The notes beneath the pieces were generated by a model. That model saw only the letters and a program-made list of their open reading frames with translations, searched no databases and was not told the DNA's origin. 64,000 nucleotides of DNA from Membranipora membranacea (taxonomy: Eukaryota; Bryozoa; Gymnolaemata; Cheilostomatida; Membraniporidae), in contig OU612070.1 in the NCBI GenBank assembly GCA_914767715.1, forward strand, positions 17,465,025-17,529,024. Direction: 5' to 3'. The position numbers were made by a program, and so were the translations under genes. Shown here in pieces: positions 46,401 through 58,437 of the stretch. The number at the start of each line of letters is the position of its first letter. Positions within the stretch are counted from its first letter, which is position 1.

Positions 46401-49400
46401 TAGAGTATTCCTATTCCTAGCATGGATGATAATCCTAAAGCAAATTCAAGACGCAAAAAAACACAGTTTAGAACAATAATGTATTTCAGAGTTATTGAAA
46501 TCATTCACAGCGAATAATTGACATACATCAGTGCTCATGTCAGAGGTGATGCTAAGGCTTCTGGGTAATGTGCTGTATTGAGCTGAGGAGGCGTTACTGT
46601 TCATCATCGAAAGACGTCGTGACTTTTCCCGAGAGCAGTTGTTTGGTATTTTATAAGCACATCTTTTGTGGTAGTCTAACCCACAACCTTTAACAGAAAA
46701 AATAAGCAATAGTGCATAATACACAATATGCAGTAAACAACCAGTGAAATAAGCATTATGCAATATGATTGCACGGTATATTGCGTGTTGTATTGTATAT
46801 TGTACTGGGTGATGGAGTGGCTCTTTTAACAATTTGTCCATCTGCCGTCTCATAGACAGTTGCAAAAGAGGACGTTACAACTTGACCAGCCAATCTGTCC
46901 TGATTGTCTTGCAAGATATTCCAAAAATGCATGTATCATTTGGGAGATTCACACTCGATGTATGTCATATAATGTGGAGGAGGCATTAGGAGATGGTGCT
47001 GTGGCAGCAACCTGGTCATATAATGTGAAGGGGACGCCCTACCACCACCCACAGGGAATGATCTCTATTTTCATCGGGTTCAAGGCTAGTAAAAGAGGCA
47101 AGGAGTATTCGTAATTTTGCCGCTGGTCATAAGTTCAGCTCATGTTGTATTTTTTTATTCCAAGTTTGCAATTTCAATCAGATTTGCTTTGCTAAGTTAA
47201 AGAAATTATAATTTACTTGGTGTTTCGTTCGCAAACTCTTGCCTATGATCAAAAGGGATACCGTGGCAGGGGAGACAACCAGCTGATATTTGAACTGGAG
47301 TGCAGTTTGTAGTACAATGTCATGGGTAGTCCTGGCCTGCTAAAACTGCCTTAGCAACACACTGCGCCACACAAGAGAATATAATACTCAGTGCAGATTC
47401 TGAAGGAAGGTAACATTCCAAAGAATAAATCAGTGCAAACCCACAATAATACCAGAGACAGTATAGTATAGTATCAGAGATAGTATAGTATCAGAGATAA
47501 TAGTATCAGTATGTTTTAGAGCACATAGATCAGTGTAGTACAAATGGTACCCTATAGTATAGTTATGGCTCTGCACAGTTTGAGCAGTACTAGATAGTTG
47601 AGAGTAAGTAGTATAGTAACTCAATAGAGTATAAAACAGTAAATTAACCACAGTACACTATGATAGTATAGAGCCGCACATAATAGTACAGTATATTATA
47701 CCGTCTCTGATATTACAGCAGCATTTTATCTGAGCCGCTGTCGCTACTGCAGAGTCCAGTGCTAGGGAAGGAGAGCACAATTACTCTATTATCGAGAATT
47801 GACTGGCAATTTAAGCGGGCAGATAATTCATTACCTCGGTGTGCGTCTATTGTTTTCTACGGTTTGATATAAACAAATACAAGTTGTGTGGTTTAGATCA
47901 ACAATGTCTTCATACTCTGTTCCCGAGAGAAAACACAAAACCAAACAAAAATATTTCCCTAAGGGCGCTGCCGACAGCACAACACAATCTAAGAATATGT
48001 TAACCTGGAATAAAACAAGCGGCGCGCTGAAAAGCGTTGAGCCAGGTAATTTATTGGTTGAAAATCTCGCCGGGCTAAGATCAAAGAGCTGAAGGTAAAT
48101 CCCAAATGACATTCCATACTATGCAACTTTGCAAAGTAGGTAGAAATTTAGGACGTCGTGTCTATAAGTGTGATAACTAATGAAATGCTGCAGCGGTTTG
48201 TTTTTTCATACCATAAATAGGGACCAGCATTGTTGGGACTCTATATATGATGTCATGTATATGACCTGCCTTGATAGTGTCCCAGCCTTCTTTTTTTGTT
48301 TTTGAATCTGGGTGTGTCCATTTGGTGGTGAAATGTCATTATCCCGCCACGCCTCAAAGCTATACCTTTTGTTTGTATGAGATCAAGTGTGATGGTCAAC
48401 AGGACGTTAGCTGTAAGTGACACACACATACACACACAGTGGCATCGTGTACTTACCTTCACATTTGAGACCCTGACGGACGAGGCCCCACAACATCTCA
48501 CCACAGAAGTCACAGAAGTGGGGAGACTTATATGAGTGTACGTACAACACATGAGGCCTAATCGCCAGATCCTCCATTGTGGCCTTGGCTACAAAAAATA
48601 ACAGATTTTATGGCTTGGAAGCAATAAATGGGACAAAATATAAAAAAGGAAGATACCAAGAACTGAGTTGGTCTACTCTTTTTTTCTGCTTTATTGACAT
48701 CATTGGTAGCTTTCACAGGCTTGTATGAGTTGCTTTCTCAGACTACTATTCTAAGCTTTTTCAGACTTTGCCTGAAGGTTGATCAAAGGTCAGATCACCA
48801 TTGATTTCACTGGAGTAAACAGAATATGACTAAATACAAGACAAGAACAGAGCAGTGACGTTTATATTTCATTGTCTGAGGAACCAACACCCTATAGGGA
48901 CTAAATGGAGGTACTAATGTCTTGGTTATAAAAAAGGAGCAACTAGTACCACTATTGTGTCCTTGATTCAGAGAAAAGCCACTCCTACGTACAATGCTAC
49001 TTATTTTCACCACCTGCACCGCCAAACATTAAAATCCCAGGCCATTATTGACATTTCACACATGGAGTATCCAAGAGTTTAGACATATAGCGGATTGAGA
49101 GGGGTGATCCATTGAAGTACATGTCTCCATCCTCCCATCGTCAAAAGCCAGACCTCCGAGCAACTGCACTCAATTTCAGTTAACACAGTATTTTATTTTT
49201 TGATTGCATTGTATTTTCTTCACTGAAAATAAATCCACTCCTATAATAACAAGTTTCATCACGTCTCACATAAAGGTGCCCCCCTAAGCTACCAGTCTGG
49301 ATCCGCCACTAGTACAAATATACACCAAAAAGTAAATGTCATTAAAGGACACAGACAGCAGGCTTTTTATTGCCTTGTCACAGCGACTGACCAATACTCC

Positions 49401-51962
49401 AATGAATGTCAAGTATATATGAGAGTGCTTGAGCCCAGTAGCGTAGGTACTTCCCAGGCCTAACTTGACAGTGGCTACTATGTTGAGCGCCTAGACCCCG
49501 CAAACCTTAGCGATAATAAGAAGTTTTTCAAAGCTATCATTTCCCTCCAAATTAACCAGGCTTTTTAAAGGAACAGTCTATGTGCTGGGACTGGCATGGC
49601 GTTTTCTTTCATTCATTACTAAATTTCACATAGTGAAAATTGATAAGATATTGGGTGAATTTCGACTGCTATTCAAAGTATGCAGCTCGAATGGTGTGAC
49701 CGCGCTGTACGTAGATCGTAAGTATTAACTGACTATTACGTAAAACCAAAACACTGACAAATACGTCGGCTCACTTCCGATACCGGCGGTCACTGCGTCC
49801 TTTTCCTGTTGGTCACACAAGGGCCTTCATGCTGCGCATTGCACTATTAGTTTGGAAAGTGATAATGCCTTCCTTTCACCCACTGTCATGATATTTGTCT
49901 TTCACAATACACCAGTAGACTTTATGATAGTGCACTAGTCATAGGGAGTACATATTATGTCGCATGATAGCTTAGGACATCATTTAGCACTATGAGTAAG
50001 CTTCCTGTTACTGTTGCCCTGTCTGAATGACATAATACACTACCATCATAATGTATAACATATACATGTATGTACTGGTTGGTAGAGAGAGGTCAACAAA
50101 AGACAACAACAAACTTATCTACCCTTTTCCTCGAGATGCAATGATGTTGACACACGACGTCAAGGTGGCTCACAAATTGGAGAATTCATAGAATTGAACA
50201 TTGGTGACCATTTGGGACCCAAGAGTCTGAAGTCTGATTTGAAGAAAGCTTAAAAAATTTGGTTTGAGGTCATTATTCTGTTAAATTAGATTAAATTTCA
50301 CTGTAATTTTCACCCAAACAGTAGTACAGGTAGTAATTGGCATAATCCAAGCTTACCACAGTGGATATGACCTCTCACTGCACCTTTACAGTGGCGTGAC
50401 CTTATTTTGCACTATGTATGATGGTTAGGGATGGAATTCTTTGAAAATGAATAATGAGTCAATTAGATGGGTAATAAGTAACTTTTTTATTAAAAATCCA
50501 CCCACCCACCTACCCTCACATGTTGGGTACGAAAAACACATCACCGATTCTGAGAAGGCAAGGCACCGAAGTTAGGGAAGCAATAAAGGCTCTTCAATAT
50601 GTGTGTCCGATATTAGAGGAATGCCCATCCCTGAACAAAACATTTTACGTGATTTCAAGCTAACTAAGGTTAGCATTGTCACCTCGTGGCTACTTTGTTT
50701 TTTTGTTTTGGGGGTAAACCAAATAAAAAAAAGTAGCCGCCGCGTGACATGGCTAAACAAAGGTAAGTACTAAAGTGGAACTTACCAGAAAGAACAATCT
50801 CTATTAGACATCCCTCGTTAACTTCCTCTGCTGCACATATAAGGCTAAGCAGATTAGCCGAATCCATGTCGTGTTTAAACAATAAGATCTTATCCACCAA
50901 ACCATAGAAGCCGTGCTCCGGATACTAAAAACATTCATTGAGAAATAAACTGACCACTGGCTGCAAGGCATGACACATGACAGGCATGACCGTCAAGGCC
51001 TGATGGAGAGAGTCTCTATGAACTCTTTGTTTTCGCCGGTGATTTGGCAATTAAAGGGTATTGTCCAATTTAGATAATTCGTGTCCTGGCATACTCAACT
51101 GGATATTGTCAGGGCAATGTCAGAGATAATCTCCCCCATGAATAATATCAACATACATTGGAGAACACTCGTGATTAATTGACAAGATGTTTTTGAAGAG
51201 ATTTTGACATGATTTATGGGATGAACTCATTGATTTATGTTATCTTTTCAAATGAAGAAAATTATCATTATCCCATAAGTTTTATTGGTGAACAAGCTAA
51301 TGCAATGACAAAATCATGTGTACTTTTGAATTGTAAAAAAAAACACACATAGCCATTACATTACGTCAGTCACATTACTCTACTAGCACGCTCATCACCT
51401 ACTCTAGGAGTAATTAAAGGAAAGACTGGTTGGCTTGGCATTGATAGCTAGTTTGAGGGCTCCAGGTGCTCAACATTGAGTAATGGTGAGGCACCACAAA
51501 ACCGATTGAGCGATGAAACTAGCCTTGTGTTGTCTTATTTTATATTGGGGGGAGGGTTAGGGTATGAGAGCTTACTCTCCAGAGAACAGGTGATCGACAC
51601 CCATAGTGCTCAAAGACCCCACGACAGTTTTGATTATTACTGATAGAACACATCCTTGATGTTTGAAGGATGAGTAGTTCCATCACAATAGTAGCCTATC
51701 AAGTAGAATGTTGTAGCACCACCACTCACTCTTCTGTTGTCAGTTTATCATAATTGTCCGTACTTACCTTTCTGTCAACAAATGCACAGCAGAGCTCCCT
51801 TAGTGCGGGCAGTGTGAGCTGATCAGTCGGATGTAGAGTGATCTGTTCCCGAGCCAGTCCTATCTGTATCTGGAACCTCAGACCTATATCAGCATCTGAG
51901 ATGACAGTGCTATCACTGCCGGGGCTCAGCAGCTCGCCCGTAACGCTCATCCTCTCCGACAT
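37487..51962 (-). CDS. PRKD: Protein kinase D (15 exons, complete)
   Basis: Exons in transcript order: 51962-51768, 50924-50786, 48588-48457, 46687-46527, 46101-45885, 45506-45281, 44960-44837, 44226-44049, 42756-42613, 41529-41282, 40963-40802, 39508-39322, 38911-38836, 38292-38100, 37711-37487. They sum to 2607 nt, 868 aa (human PRKD1-3 are about 878-912). Domains: N-terminal ubiquitin-like dimerisation region (about 27-112), C1a (124-173) and C1b (250-299) with the zinc Cys/His pattern, an acidic linker, PH (about 385-495), then a CAMK-type kinase with [11 protein letters not shown], Lys565, HCDLKPEN (Asp659) and DFG (681-683). The activation loop keeps both serines of [15 protein letters not shown] (Ser692, Ser696), the sites phosphorylated by PKC and by autophosphorylation. 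It is a diacylglycerol effector acting at Golgi, plasma membrane and nucleus. The C-terminus ends TESI, a possible class III PDZ ligand. Confidence 0.96.
38336..38378. repeat. ATAATA/TATAA simple repeat, PKD intron 13
   Basis: A run of ATA and TAATA units in the intron between PKD exons 13 and 14. Simple sequence only. Confidence 0.75.
39687..39727. repeat. AT/TATACA microsatellite, PKD intron 11
   Basis: Alternating TA with TACAATATACAA interruptions. Confidence 0.8.
40660..40724. repeat. Imperfect inverted repeat around a poly-C tract, PKD intron 11
   Basis: TAGCCTGTCCTGACACGCTTT on the left pairs with AAAGCTTGTCAAGACAGGCTA on the right with two mismatches. The spacer contains a homopolymer of about 12 C. 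The structure could fold as a 21-bp stem with a C-rich loop. Confidence 0.7.
45176..45250. repeat. Short G-rich minisatellite next to the PKD exon 6 donor
   Basis: Five to six copies of a 12-16 bp unit (consensus TTTTCTAAGGGG on the plus strand) lie within about 30 bases of the exon 6 splice donor at 45280, on the transcript's downstream side. Five G runs on the plus strand (GGG, GGGG, GGGGG, GG, GGGG) correspond to C runs in the pre-mRNA. Confidence 0.75.
47240..47376 (-). mobile_element. tRNA-derived SINE-like sequence in PKD intron 3
   Basis: On the minus strand a TGTGTGGCGCAGTGTGTTGC segment resembles a tRNA D-arm and A box. About 75 bases later CCAGTTCAAATATC resembles a B box. The spacing is long for a tRNA gene but usual for tRNA-derived SINEs. 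No acceptor stem closes. The boundaries are approximate. Confidence 0.35.
47455..47520. repeat. AGTATAGTATCAGAGAT tandem repeat, PKD intron 3
   Basis: Three or more imperfect copies of a unit of about 17 bp built from AGTATAGTAT and CAGAGAT. Scattered AGTATAG fragments continue towards 47700. Confidence 0.7.
47904..48092 (+). CDS. Antisense small ORF (62 aa) nested in PKD intron 3, unrecognised
   Basis: ATG at 47904 opens 62 codons ending at TGA 48092. The product is basic and Ser/Thr/Asn-rich (start [20 protein letters not shown], end LRSKS), with even codon use and more CpG than the intron around it, which is unlike the usual chance frames here. Downstream GAGCCAG followed by GTAATT could be a splice donor, making this the first exon of a longer gene. 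QKYFP is loosely like a PCNA-interaction motif, but this is not enough to name a function. It may also be a piece of a transposon protein. Confidence 0.4.
   Translation: MSSYSVPERKHKTKQKYFPKGAADSTTQSKNMLTWNKTSGALKSVEPGNLLVENLAGLRSKS
49245..49312 (-). mobile_element. Degenerate transposon or MITE terminus, PKD intron 2
   Basis: The minus strand reads CTAGTGGCGGATCCAGACTGG, then TTAGGGGGGCACC. The TAGTGGCGGATCCAG start followed by a GGGGGCAC block is a pattern I know from termini of repeats in many invertebrate genomes. A further piece at about 49436 (CCCAGTAGCGTAGGTACTTC, plus strand) resembles another such terminus. No full element with both ends is visible. Confidence 0.35.
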
Positions 51963-53444
51963 TGTGTCTTCAGATTACGAGCTTGGGATGTTTATACACC
52001 ATTCACATCTATTGCTATGACTAAAAAGTCAGACCTTCAAACACAAACAAGCCAATAATAAGTTAACGTAGAAAACTATGATTGCAAACTCGCATATTCT
52101 TGCAAAGGTTGCAATTCCACTGGGCAATACTAGTACAGTTCATTAGAAGTTCAATAAACCATAAAAATATAAATAATTGATGTAAATACTCAATCAAGTT
52201 CTAGGAATTTAATTTGTACTTTGAAATATCAGAAATTATAATAGCAAATGATTACAAGGTATGTAGATCATAGACCTGAGATCGCGTCATAAACAAATTA
52301 TTCCCTCGACATTGTCTGTTTCTGGTTGGTCAGTGATCTTCCACTCTAAAGTTGCCTCAACATCCTCATTGTTAACCGATAATATCTTGCAATATCGGTC
52401 AAGACCCAGTTATGACAATAACATAATGCCTAATAGGGAAGAGAAAGTCACCAGGTAGTGAAGTATCTGTGCTTTAGAACACTTGCCACACAGGGCCAAA
52501 TGTGAATATGAGTAAGGTTGTTGGTGAATATGTAAGCCAAACAGGACTGAAAACTCAAATAGTGCAACCATAAGCGAACTTTCAAACGGTATTGTCAACC
52601 AAGCGAATCTAATCAAATGAACAGCCTGGGTATGGAGTGCTCCATACAGGCCTATGTGGGTAGATAAAATAGGAAGGAATATAAATACTTATAAGTTATC
52701 TATAGGTTAATTGGTGAGAGTGTCTACAGTGTGATGGACAGTAATTCCCAAGGTGTTAGTGACACCTCTTCCTCCAAGTGACAAACAGGGCGCAGTACAG
52801 TCTGACCAAACAGTCATTCTAACTCATGTAGGCATCAAAATAAGGCCAGAGGTTGTTGACCTGGTGATTTAAATTACTTACAAATTATAGTAAATGGTTA
52901 AAGCTAAACTATGATCTATATTACCATCAGAAGTCCTTCATACGATAGCAGCGCTTATATAGATAAATACAATATCCAATCAAGAGAAGACACTGATCTA
53001 ATAGTAAAAGTAACAGTTTTAGTAGAAGAAGTAATGGATTGTTTTGATCAACAGAGTACTAATTCTGACTTCAAAAGTCGTCTTATCTGAACAATGATGT
53101 ATTTTATACTGACTGTTAGTTTTAGTATACCAGTACAACTTTCTCATAGCGTATAAAATTATAAATAATTATTAACAATCTCATTGATCAATGGCCAAGG
53201 GACAATATCCCACAGGGAGGCTATCTTTGTATGAGTTACACGCTGACTATTGATGAAACCAGTGCGCCGTCAGCGCTAAACATTCGCAGTAATAATTCAA
53301 TATCTGACGCTCAAATGTGTTTTAATATAATTATTTCAATCAATGATACAGTAGGCCACTTTACTTAGTAACACTGGCTACCATTGAGTTGTCAGCGTGT
53401 GATATTAGCAAAAGGATAGGACTCAATATCACAAATACAGTGAA
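51963..53444. promoter_or_regulatory. Region upstream of PKD, divergent from the signal-peptide exon at 53445
   Basis: About 1.5 kb lies between the PKD ATG and a divergent candidate start. It should hold the PKD promoter and 5' leader. No coding exon was found and no core promoter motif was convincing. Confidence 0.35.
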
Positions 53445-53539
53445 ATGTCACCGCTCAGAATATTGATGTATGGCATATTCCTGACATTCTGCGTCAAATT
53501 TGCGGTTTCAAGCCAGGCACAAATTCTCATAACACCTTG
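53445..53539 (+). CDS. Candidate first exon encoding a signal peptide (gene incomplete)
   Basis: ATG at 53445 opens a leader (MSPLRILMYGIFLTFCVKFA) with a basic n-region, a hydrophobic core and a likely cleavage site near AVSSQA. It then runs into QILITP and a strong donor (CCTTG followed by GTAAGC), ending two bases into a codon. This is what a secreted or receptor gene's first exon looks like. The next exon could not be found with confidence, and joining directly to 54444 would create a stop, so at least one intermediate exon is needed. Confidence 0.45.
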
Positions 53540-54443
53540 GTAAGCTTTGTAGCTATAGTAACACACAATCCTAACACCAAAATTTACATGACGCCATTCT
53601 TGCCATCAACCCACATTAGAGGCCGGACGCTGATGACTGATAATTCACAAAAACGCAAACAATATTTACCTCAAAACCAAGATTAGAATCGGTGAATTAT
53701 CATGGTATTACGTAGAGCCAATCGTCTGCTAATGGTCCTATGATAAGACCAGCGGGTTACTTTTTGGCAGAGCCTCAGCTCTATGGCAATTACACATAAT
53801 ATGTGGAAAAATTAAAGGAAACACCAACTTAATCAGTGATGACTGTTTTCAGCACAAGACAGAAAATCAAATTAATAATATATAATAATATTTGCTGTCC
53901 GTCTAGGTAGACGATGACTGCACCGAGGTGCGGCATAGGAAGAGGTTTATAGTGACAACTAGGTTTCCGAGTCGTTAGTGCCACTTTTCAACCACTGACA
54001 GCTTTAACCCAGCGTGAAGCATAGCGCTACAAGGCAGGAGCTGCAGTGGTTGATGATAGCATCCTCCTGTATAGAGCTATACCATACAGGAGGGTTCTTT
54101 AATCTGCATGCACGATGGTGTTGTACATACAGAAGACCTCCATTATTTATAGTCCTGATCCGAAGGGACTGTGTGATCAGTCAAAGTCGAAAACAGCCTA
54201 AACAGTAGGCCTGCACAAACCAACCTCAAACTCAAAGCGATCTATGCATTGTGATGACTGAGACATGATAAGCAATTTATAAAATATATCCTTAGATTTT
54301 TAGGACTTTTACACATCAGTGGGCATAAGTTTATTTGTTGTAGGTAGCATACTCAGAAGTTAGACCATCAAGTTCTTAGTTCATAATTAGACAGCATTGA
54401 CCCAATATGAAATAATTGTATCAAATATAAATATAAAATTCAG

Positions 54444-54579
54444 AGAAGAGAAGAGGCCTAGGAATAGGCCTTATAGCCCAGGTCCCATCAAAGCTCCAAA
54501 TGACATGACTACGAGCCATTATGATATGGAACCTCCAAACTCAGTCGAGAATAGAATAAACATCACACAATTTCAATGA
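54444..54579 (+). CDS. Candidate terminal coding exon with a proline- and tyrosine-rich tail
   Basis: After a TTCAG acceptor, the frame reads EEKRPRNRPYSPGPIKAPND, then HYDMEPPNSVENR, and stops at 54577-54579. The low hydrophobicity, prolines and YDMEPP tyrosine context resemble the cytoplasmic tail of a membrane receptor. It needs two bases from an upstream exon. It may belong with the signal-peptide exon at 53445, but the linking exons are not identified. Confidence 0.35.
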
Positions 54580-55020
54580 ATTTCTATGACATCTTCCATC
54601 TTATTTTATATATTTGCCCTCAATATATTTTTTTAGGGAGACCCTAATTTTCTGGACTCTCTGCCGATTATTTCTAAACTGAAACAGCAATCAATGGTTA
54701 TTTGAAAAAAGATCTTTGATTGTGTATTAGACATAATATTTTATTTCAAGATATCAGCCAGCCCCTGTTGTGTGGAAGTGTGGAAAATCAGTGCTGAATT
54801 CCTCTAACTTAGCAGTTAATATGTTCTCAGTCAGGTCAACTTGAAATGAGTAACATTTGTCTTGATTGTAATTTCTGCAGTTATTTTAATAAAAACTATA
54901 GGTTGCCTTTGACCGACAAATTGTCATCATACTGAGTGATAGGAATCAGAATTATACTGATTGATAAACAATCCATCAACCTGTAGGCTTGAACTCAAAC
55001 AGGTAAGTGGTCTTCTCTCC

Positions 55021-55140
55021 ATGGCAGTGATACATCTGAATGAAAGGACATCAGCCAGCCTAGCCAAGGTGCACCGGTTACAAGGCGATCATGAAACTAC
55101 CAAACATCTGCTATCTGCCAAGGAGATAATACTCAACTAG
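55021..55140 (+). CDS. Small ORF (39 aa) with a TPR-like helical pair
   Basis: ATG at 55021 to TAG at 55140. The sequence SLAKVHRLQGDHETTKHLLS follows the spacing of a tetratricopeptide repeat (A-x-x-LA-x-V, QGD, then helix B), and an AACAG/GTAAGT donor lies 20 bp upstream at 55001. This could be an exon or a remnant of a TPR gene. A single motif is weak support. Confidence 0.25.
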   Translation: MAVIHLNERTSASLAKVHRLQGDHETTKHLLSAKEIILN

Positions 55141-56304
55141 CAAACCTTTGGCGTGATCATTCTTCAAAATTAGTAAGATTCTCACAGAAGGTTATCCAGA
55201 GTAAGTAATACAAAGCAAATCAAAGTAAAGCAGCTTACTTCGAGCAGTGAGCTAAGTGACAAAAAGTCAACAAGTCAAAAAAAACCTTGAGTGTGATTGA
55301 TGACAGAAAGGATTGTACTGGAGAAAGCAGTTAGAATGAGATTGACATGGTGCTTATCCAGTGTGAGCCGTTTAATCTGGCGTTTTAGTCGAACTCAGAA
55401 TAATGGGCCTACTGTGTTATATATTATAATGAGAATTTCAATGCTGCTTTTCGTCATTTTCTATTTCAAAATATGGACAGATATGTTGCCAACGTGTATA
55501 TACATTGGTACTGATCATTCAGAAGCGCGGTCCAAAAAGAAGCACCTGTCTTGCTGGGCCAGCAATAGACGTAATTTAGTGCATACCACTATTATTTGCC
55601 CGATTCAATACTTCCTACTACATAAACTTAAGTAAAGAAGTTAATGGATGGGTTCAAATTAGTAACTGTAAGACATAGAATCATAACAATTATAGTCCCA
55701 GTCCCTCATCCATACTAATGGTATCACAAGGTCCTGGGTAAGAGTTACGCTGTCACGGGCCCATTCACCTTAGCCGACCTGGAACGTTAAATTGATAGTG
55801 GGTTTGCCATTTTGCCAAACTCTTCAAACGATGAAGTTGCGATCATGCACAAATAATTAAATTATTATATATAGTTTTGGTGTAAGTATGTATGGTATAA
55901 TATACACACTCAGGTCACTGTCTTTGACCAAGGAGTAGAAGTACTGACTTTGCTTTGAGCCACACAACGCCACAATGATAACAATTTCTTATATGACATT
56001 TGGCTATCATCATGATAATAATTATGATATAATGATTCCATAAATTTCTACATACAAGTATACTTATATATATATATACTATTTAAACTTTAAAGTTATT
56101 GTTTTTTAAAGTTTTTGTACCAAAAAACACACACATGACAACAATATACCACATATGTGTACTGACAATTCAGGCTGAGCTCTCTATTGAGGTTGAGATA
56201 CTACCTTTCTCACCAGGAAGCTCAATATGTGCTGTCTACTGTATGGAAAGGTAAGAAAGTTAAGAAAATGTGAAACAGGGAGGTTAAAAAAGAATTTTGC
56301 TCAC

Positions 56305-56389
56305 CTTTGCCATCATACCGGAAATATAAATGTCCATAGTCTGAGACCCGCATCTTAAGTAATGTGATACGCTTAGTTTGATATAGGTG
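56305..56389 (-). CDS. Candidate exon with an Ig-like beta-strand segment
   Basis: Between a CTCAAG acceptor and a good donor (GGCAAAG then GTGAGC) the minus strand encodes TKRITLLKMRVSDYGHLYFR. The L-x-x-V-SDYG-x-Y pattern resembles Ig E-F strands, though the usual Cys is replaced by Phe. Splicing onto the strong acceptor before 56245 would give VDSTY and a stop. On the opposite strand 56174-56250 can also be read as an exon between CAG and GTAAG (IEVEILPFSPGSSICAVYC), so the strand is not settled. Confidence 0.25.
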
Positions 56390-57019
56390 CTTGAGCGTTA
56401 ACAATTACAGAAGAGCTCAAAGTCTTTTTATGTGTTATAATTTGTATTTAGTCTATGAAACAATAACCCAAAATCCTATTTCCATAATCAGCCTCAGGTA
56501 GGATTCACTTGAAAAACCCTTTATTGTTACATAGACTGGGGTTTTCTGTTTGCAAAACAGAAAAAGTGGTGAACTGTGACTCCTTTTTCAATTCAACTCT
56601 ACAAACTAGTAACTCTACATCTAGATATTACTTCAACAGCTGATTGAGAGGTAGGAAGACATTATTTTCAGTCTGAAAAAGTTAAACAATATGCATGTCA
56701 TATCAGTGCTTACAAACAAAACCGCTTTTACCCACAAGTCACTCTTATATACTCTTATCATTTTTCTTTCTTGTACTTGTCTGTCGTGTCTTGTACTGTA
56801 GACTAGACTAGAGTCACTTCATAATGATGGTTCAAAGTATTGTCACTGTGAAATATATTATCTCAAAAGCATTGTGTCTTATCTATTAATGTTTTCTCTC
56901 TCTGCTTTTCACTAGATTTCTGTCATACAATACTTGTGTATATAGGGGGTAAATGTCTGTTCTTTTTAATGTTGATCTCCTTTCACAATGAGAATAATAA
57001 ATGAATGATCATAACGCAC

Positions 57020-57110
57020 CAAATATTGACTCAGGCCTTCTGAAGTTGGTGCAAGTCCCAGTAGCCGAGGCCTAGACCACTGCGGCACTCAACCACTGGA
57101 TTTGTACTAA
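57020..57110 (-). mobile_element. tRNA-like SINE fragment
   Basis: The minus strand contains TGCCGCAGTGGTCTAGGCC (57070-57088), a good match to the D-arm and A box of a tRNA. No clear B box or acceptor stem follows, so it is probably a degraded SINE head. Confidence 0.3.
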
Positions 57111-57580
57111 CTACAGGAGGCCCATGTTGACTCATACAGGCACATGGTGCTTTATTTATGGTGTTTTAAACATTTTTTTTAATCACATGACTGACAATAT
57201 AGTTATAAGCGCATATGGTATTTGCTCCCACCCTGTTTCACCTAACTCGCTGGTTTCAAACATGAGTAAAGTAAGCCTTAAACAAAACAAGAGTTGGGTT
57301 GCTGAGTTAGGGTAGTAAAAAGTATTCTAGTGTAAGCCACACCGTCCAACACACTTATTGTGAAGTCGTTACATGGCTAGGCTTGTATTGAACTTCACTC
57401 ATGTGCCACGCTTGGTGATTTCCACAATGCCCCTGTGAGGACAAGAGCGGGAGGGAGCTACATGGACTGACTAGTTGCATGCTGCATTCAAAAAATGATT
57501 TGTCATTTGTAGTTGTAGAGTAGAAGAAACAAGAGGCTTGAAATCTCATATTTGTGCCAAAACAAACCAAAGATCTAACT

Positions 57581-58437
57581 ATGGCAGCACCAGCAGCAGG
57601 GGTGAGTACTAGGGCATATGATCGGGGGTCGGGGGCACTCTTCCAATAGCTCTAACATTAATATAAGTGCATGAGATTTACTTGTGCCAAACATCATGTG
57701 GAATACACGAAATTACTTTGTTGATAATGAACTTGCCGTTTATTTCAGTATTGATGATAACTGTTGGTGTAAACAACTTAGACTGGAAATACATTGTCTT
57801 GACTTGATATACAGTATTTATCTGTACTGTGCATGTATTAGATTTTGGTTGGGAGGAAAAGATTGGATTGTTCAGCAGCTCTAATGAAACATTCTTTTAT
57901 AAGAGCTTGTTTTGGCCACAAGACCGTGACGGTGGTGCGTTTAGCGGATTGTGTCTCAGACTGGCTGGCCTTTTTCATAAGCTAGAATTTTCCAAGTTTA
58001 CTGGAATGATACATGGCAGGAGGTATTTTGGTCTGTTCTTGTGATTTTGTAGATGAGTAGTTTACATGTTTTCTCAAGGATGTCAATTTTCTGGGTTAAT
58101 GAATGTATTTCTCCTTTTTTTGTCTGCAAAAATCTTATAGGCTGGCTATTTGTGCACAGTAGAGTACAGACAGTCCATCACAATAAAATTGTTCTTATTT
58201 GATGCTCTGTGTTTGCGTGTTTCATTTATTGGCCTTTTGAGGTGCCTCATGCCGATTTGGGCCCCTTATTCGCCAGAGTGCCTTGTCAGCTTCATTATAC
58301 GTGTCTGGCGCCAATATTTCCAATATTTTTGGGACATCATCATGCAAAAGCTGCCCATAGACAATACTCGTATGACTGTTAATGTGCAGCAAGAATCTTT
58401 AGTTTTCATGGTTGTGTTTGTTGAAAATGAAGACTGA
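57581..58437 (+). CDS. Candidate two-exon small gene, or first exon of UGP2
   Basis: ATG at 57581 encodes MAAPAAG and ends at a strong donor (57602, GTGAGTACT) in phase 0. A good acceptor (CTCCTTTTTTTGTCTG...CTTATAG ending 58140) opens an in-phase frame of 98 codons to a TGA at 58437, rich in Phe, Leu and Ile, giving about 105 aa in total. I do not recognise it. Alternatively exon 57581-57601 joins in phase to the UGP2 exon at 62274, acting as an alternative first exon. The initiation and donor context of the first exon is the solid part; the second exon is doubtful. Confidence 0.3.

Noticed and set aside
55297-55635. 112-codon plus-strand ORF
   Set aside because: Composition is mixed, there is no splice or initiation context and no domain pattern. 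Probably chance.
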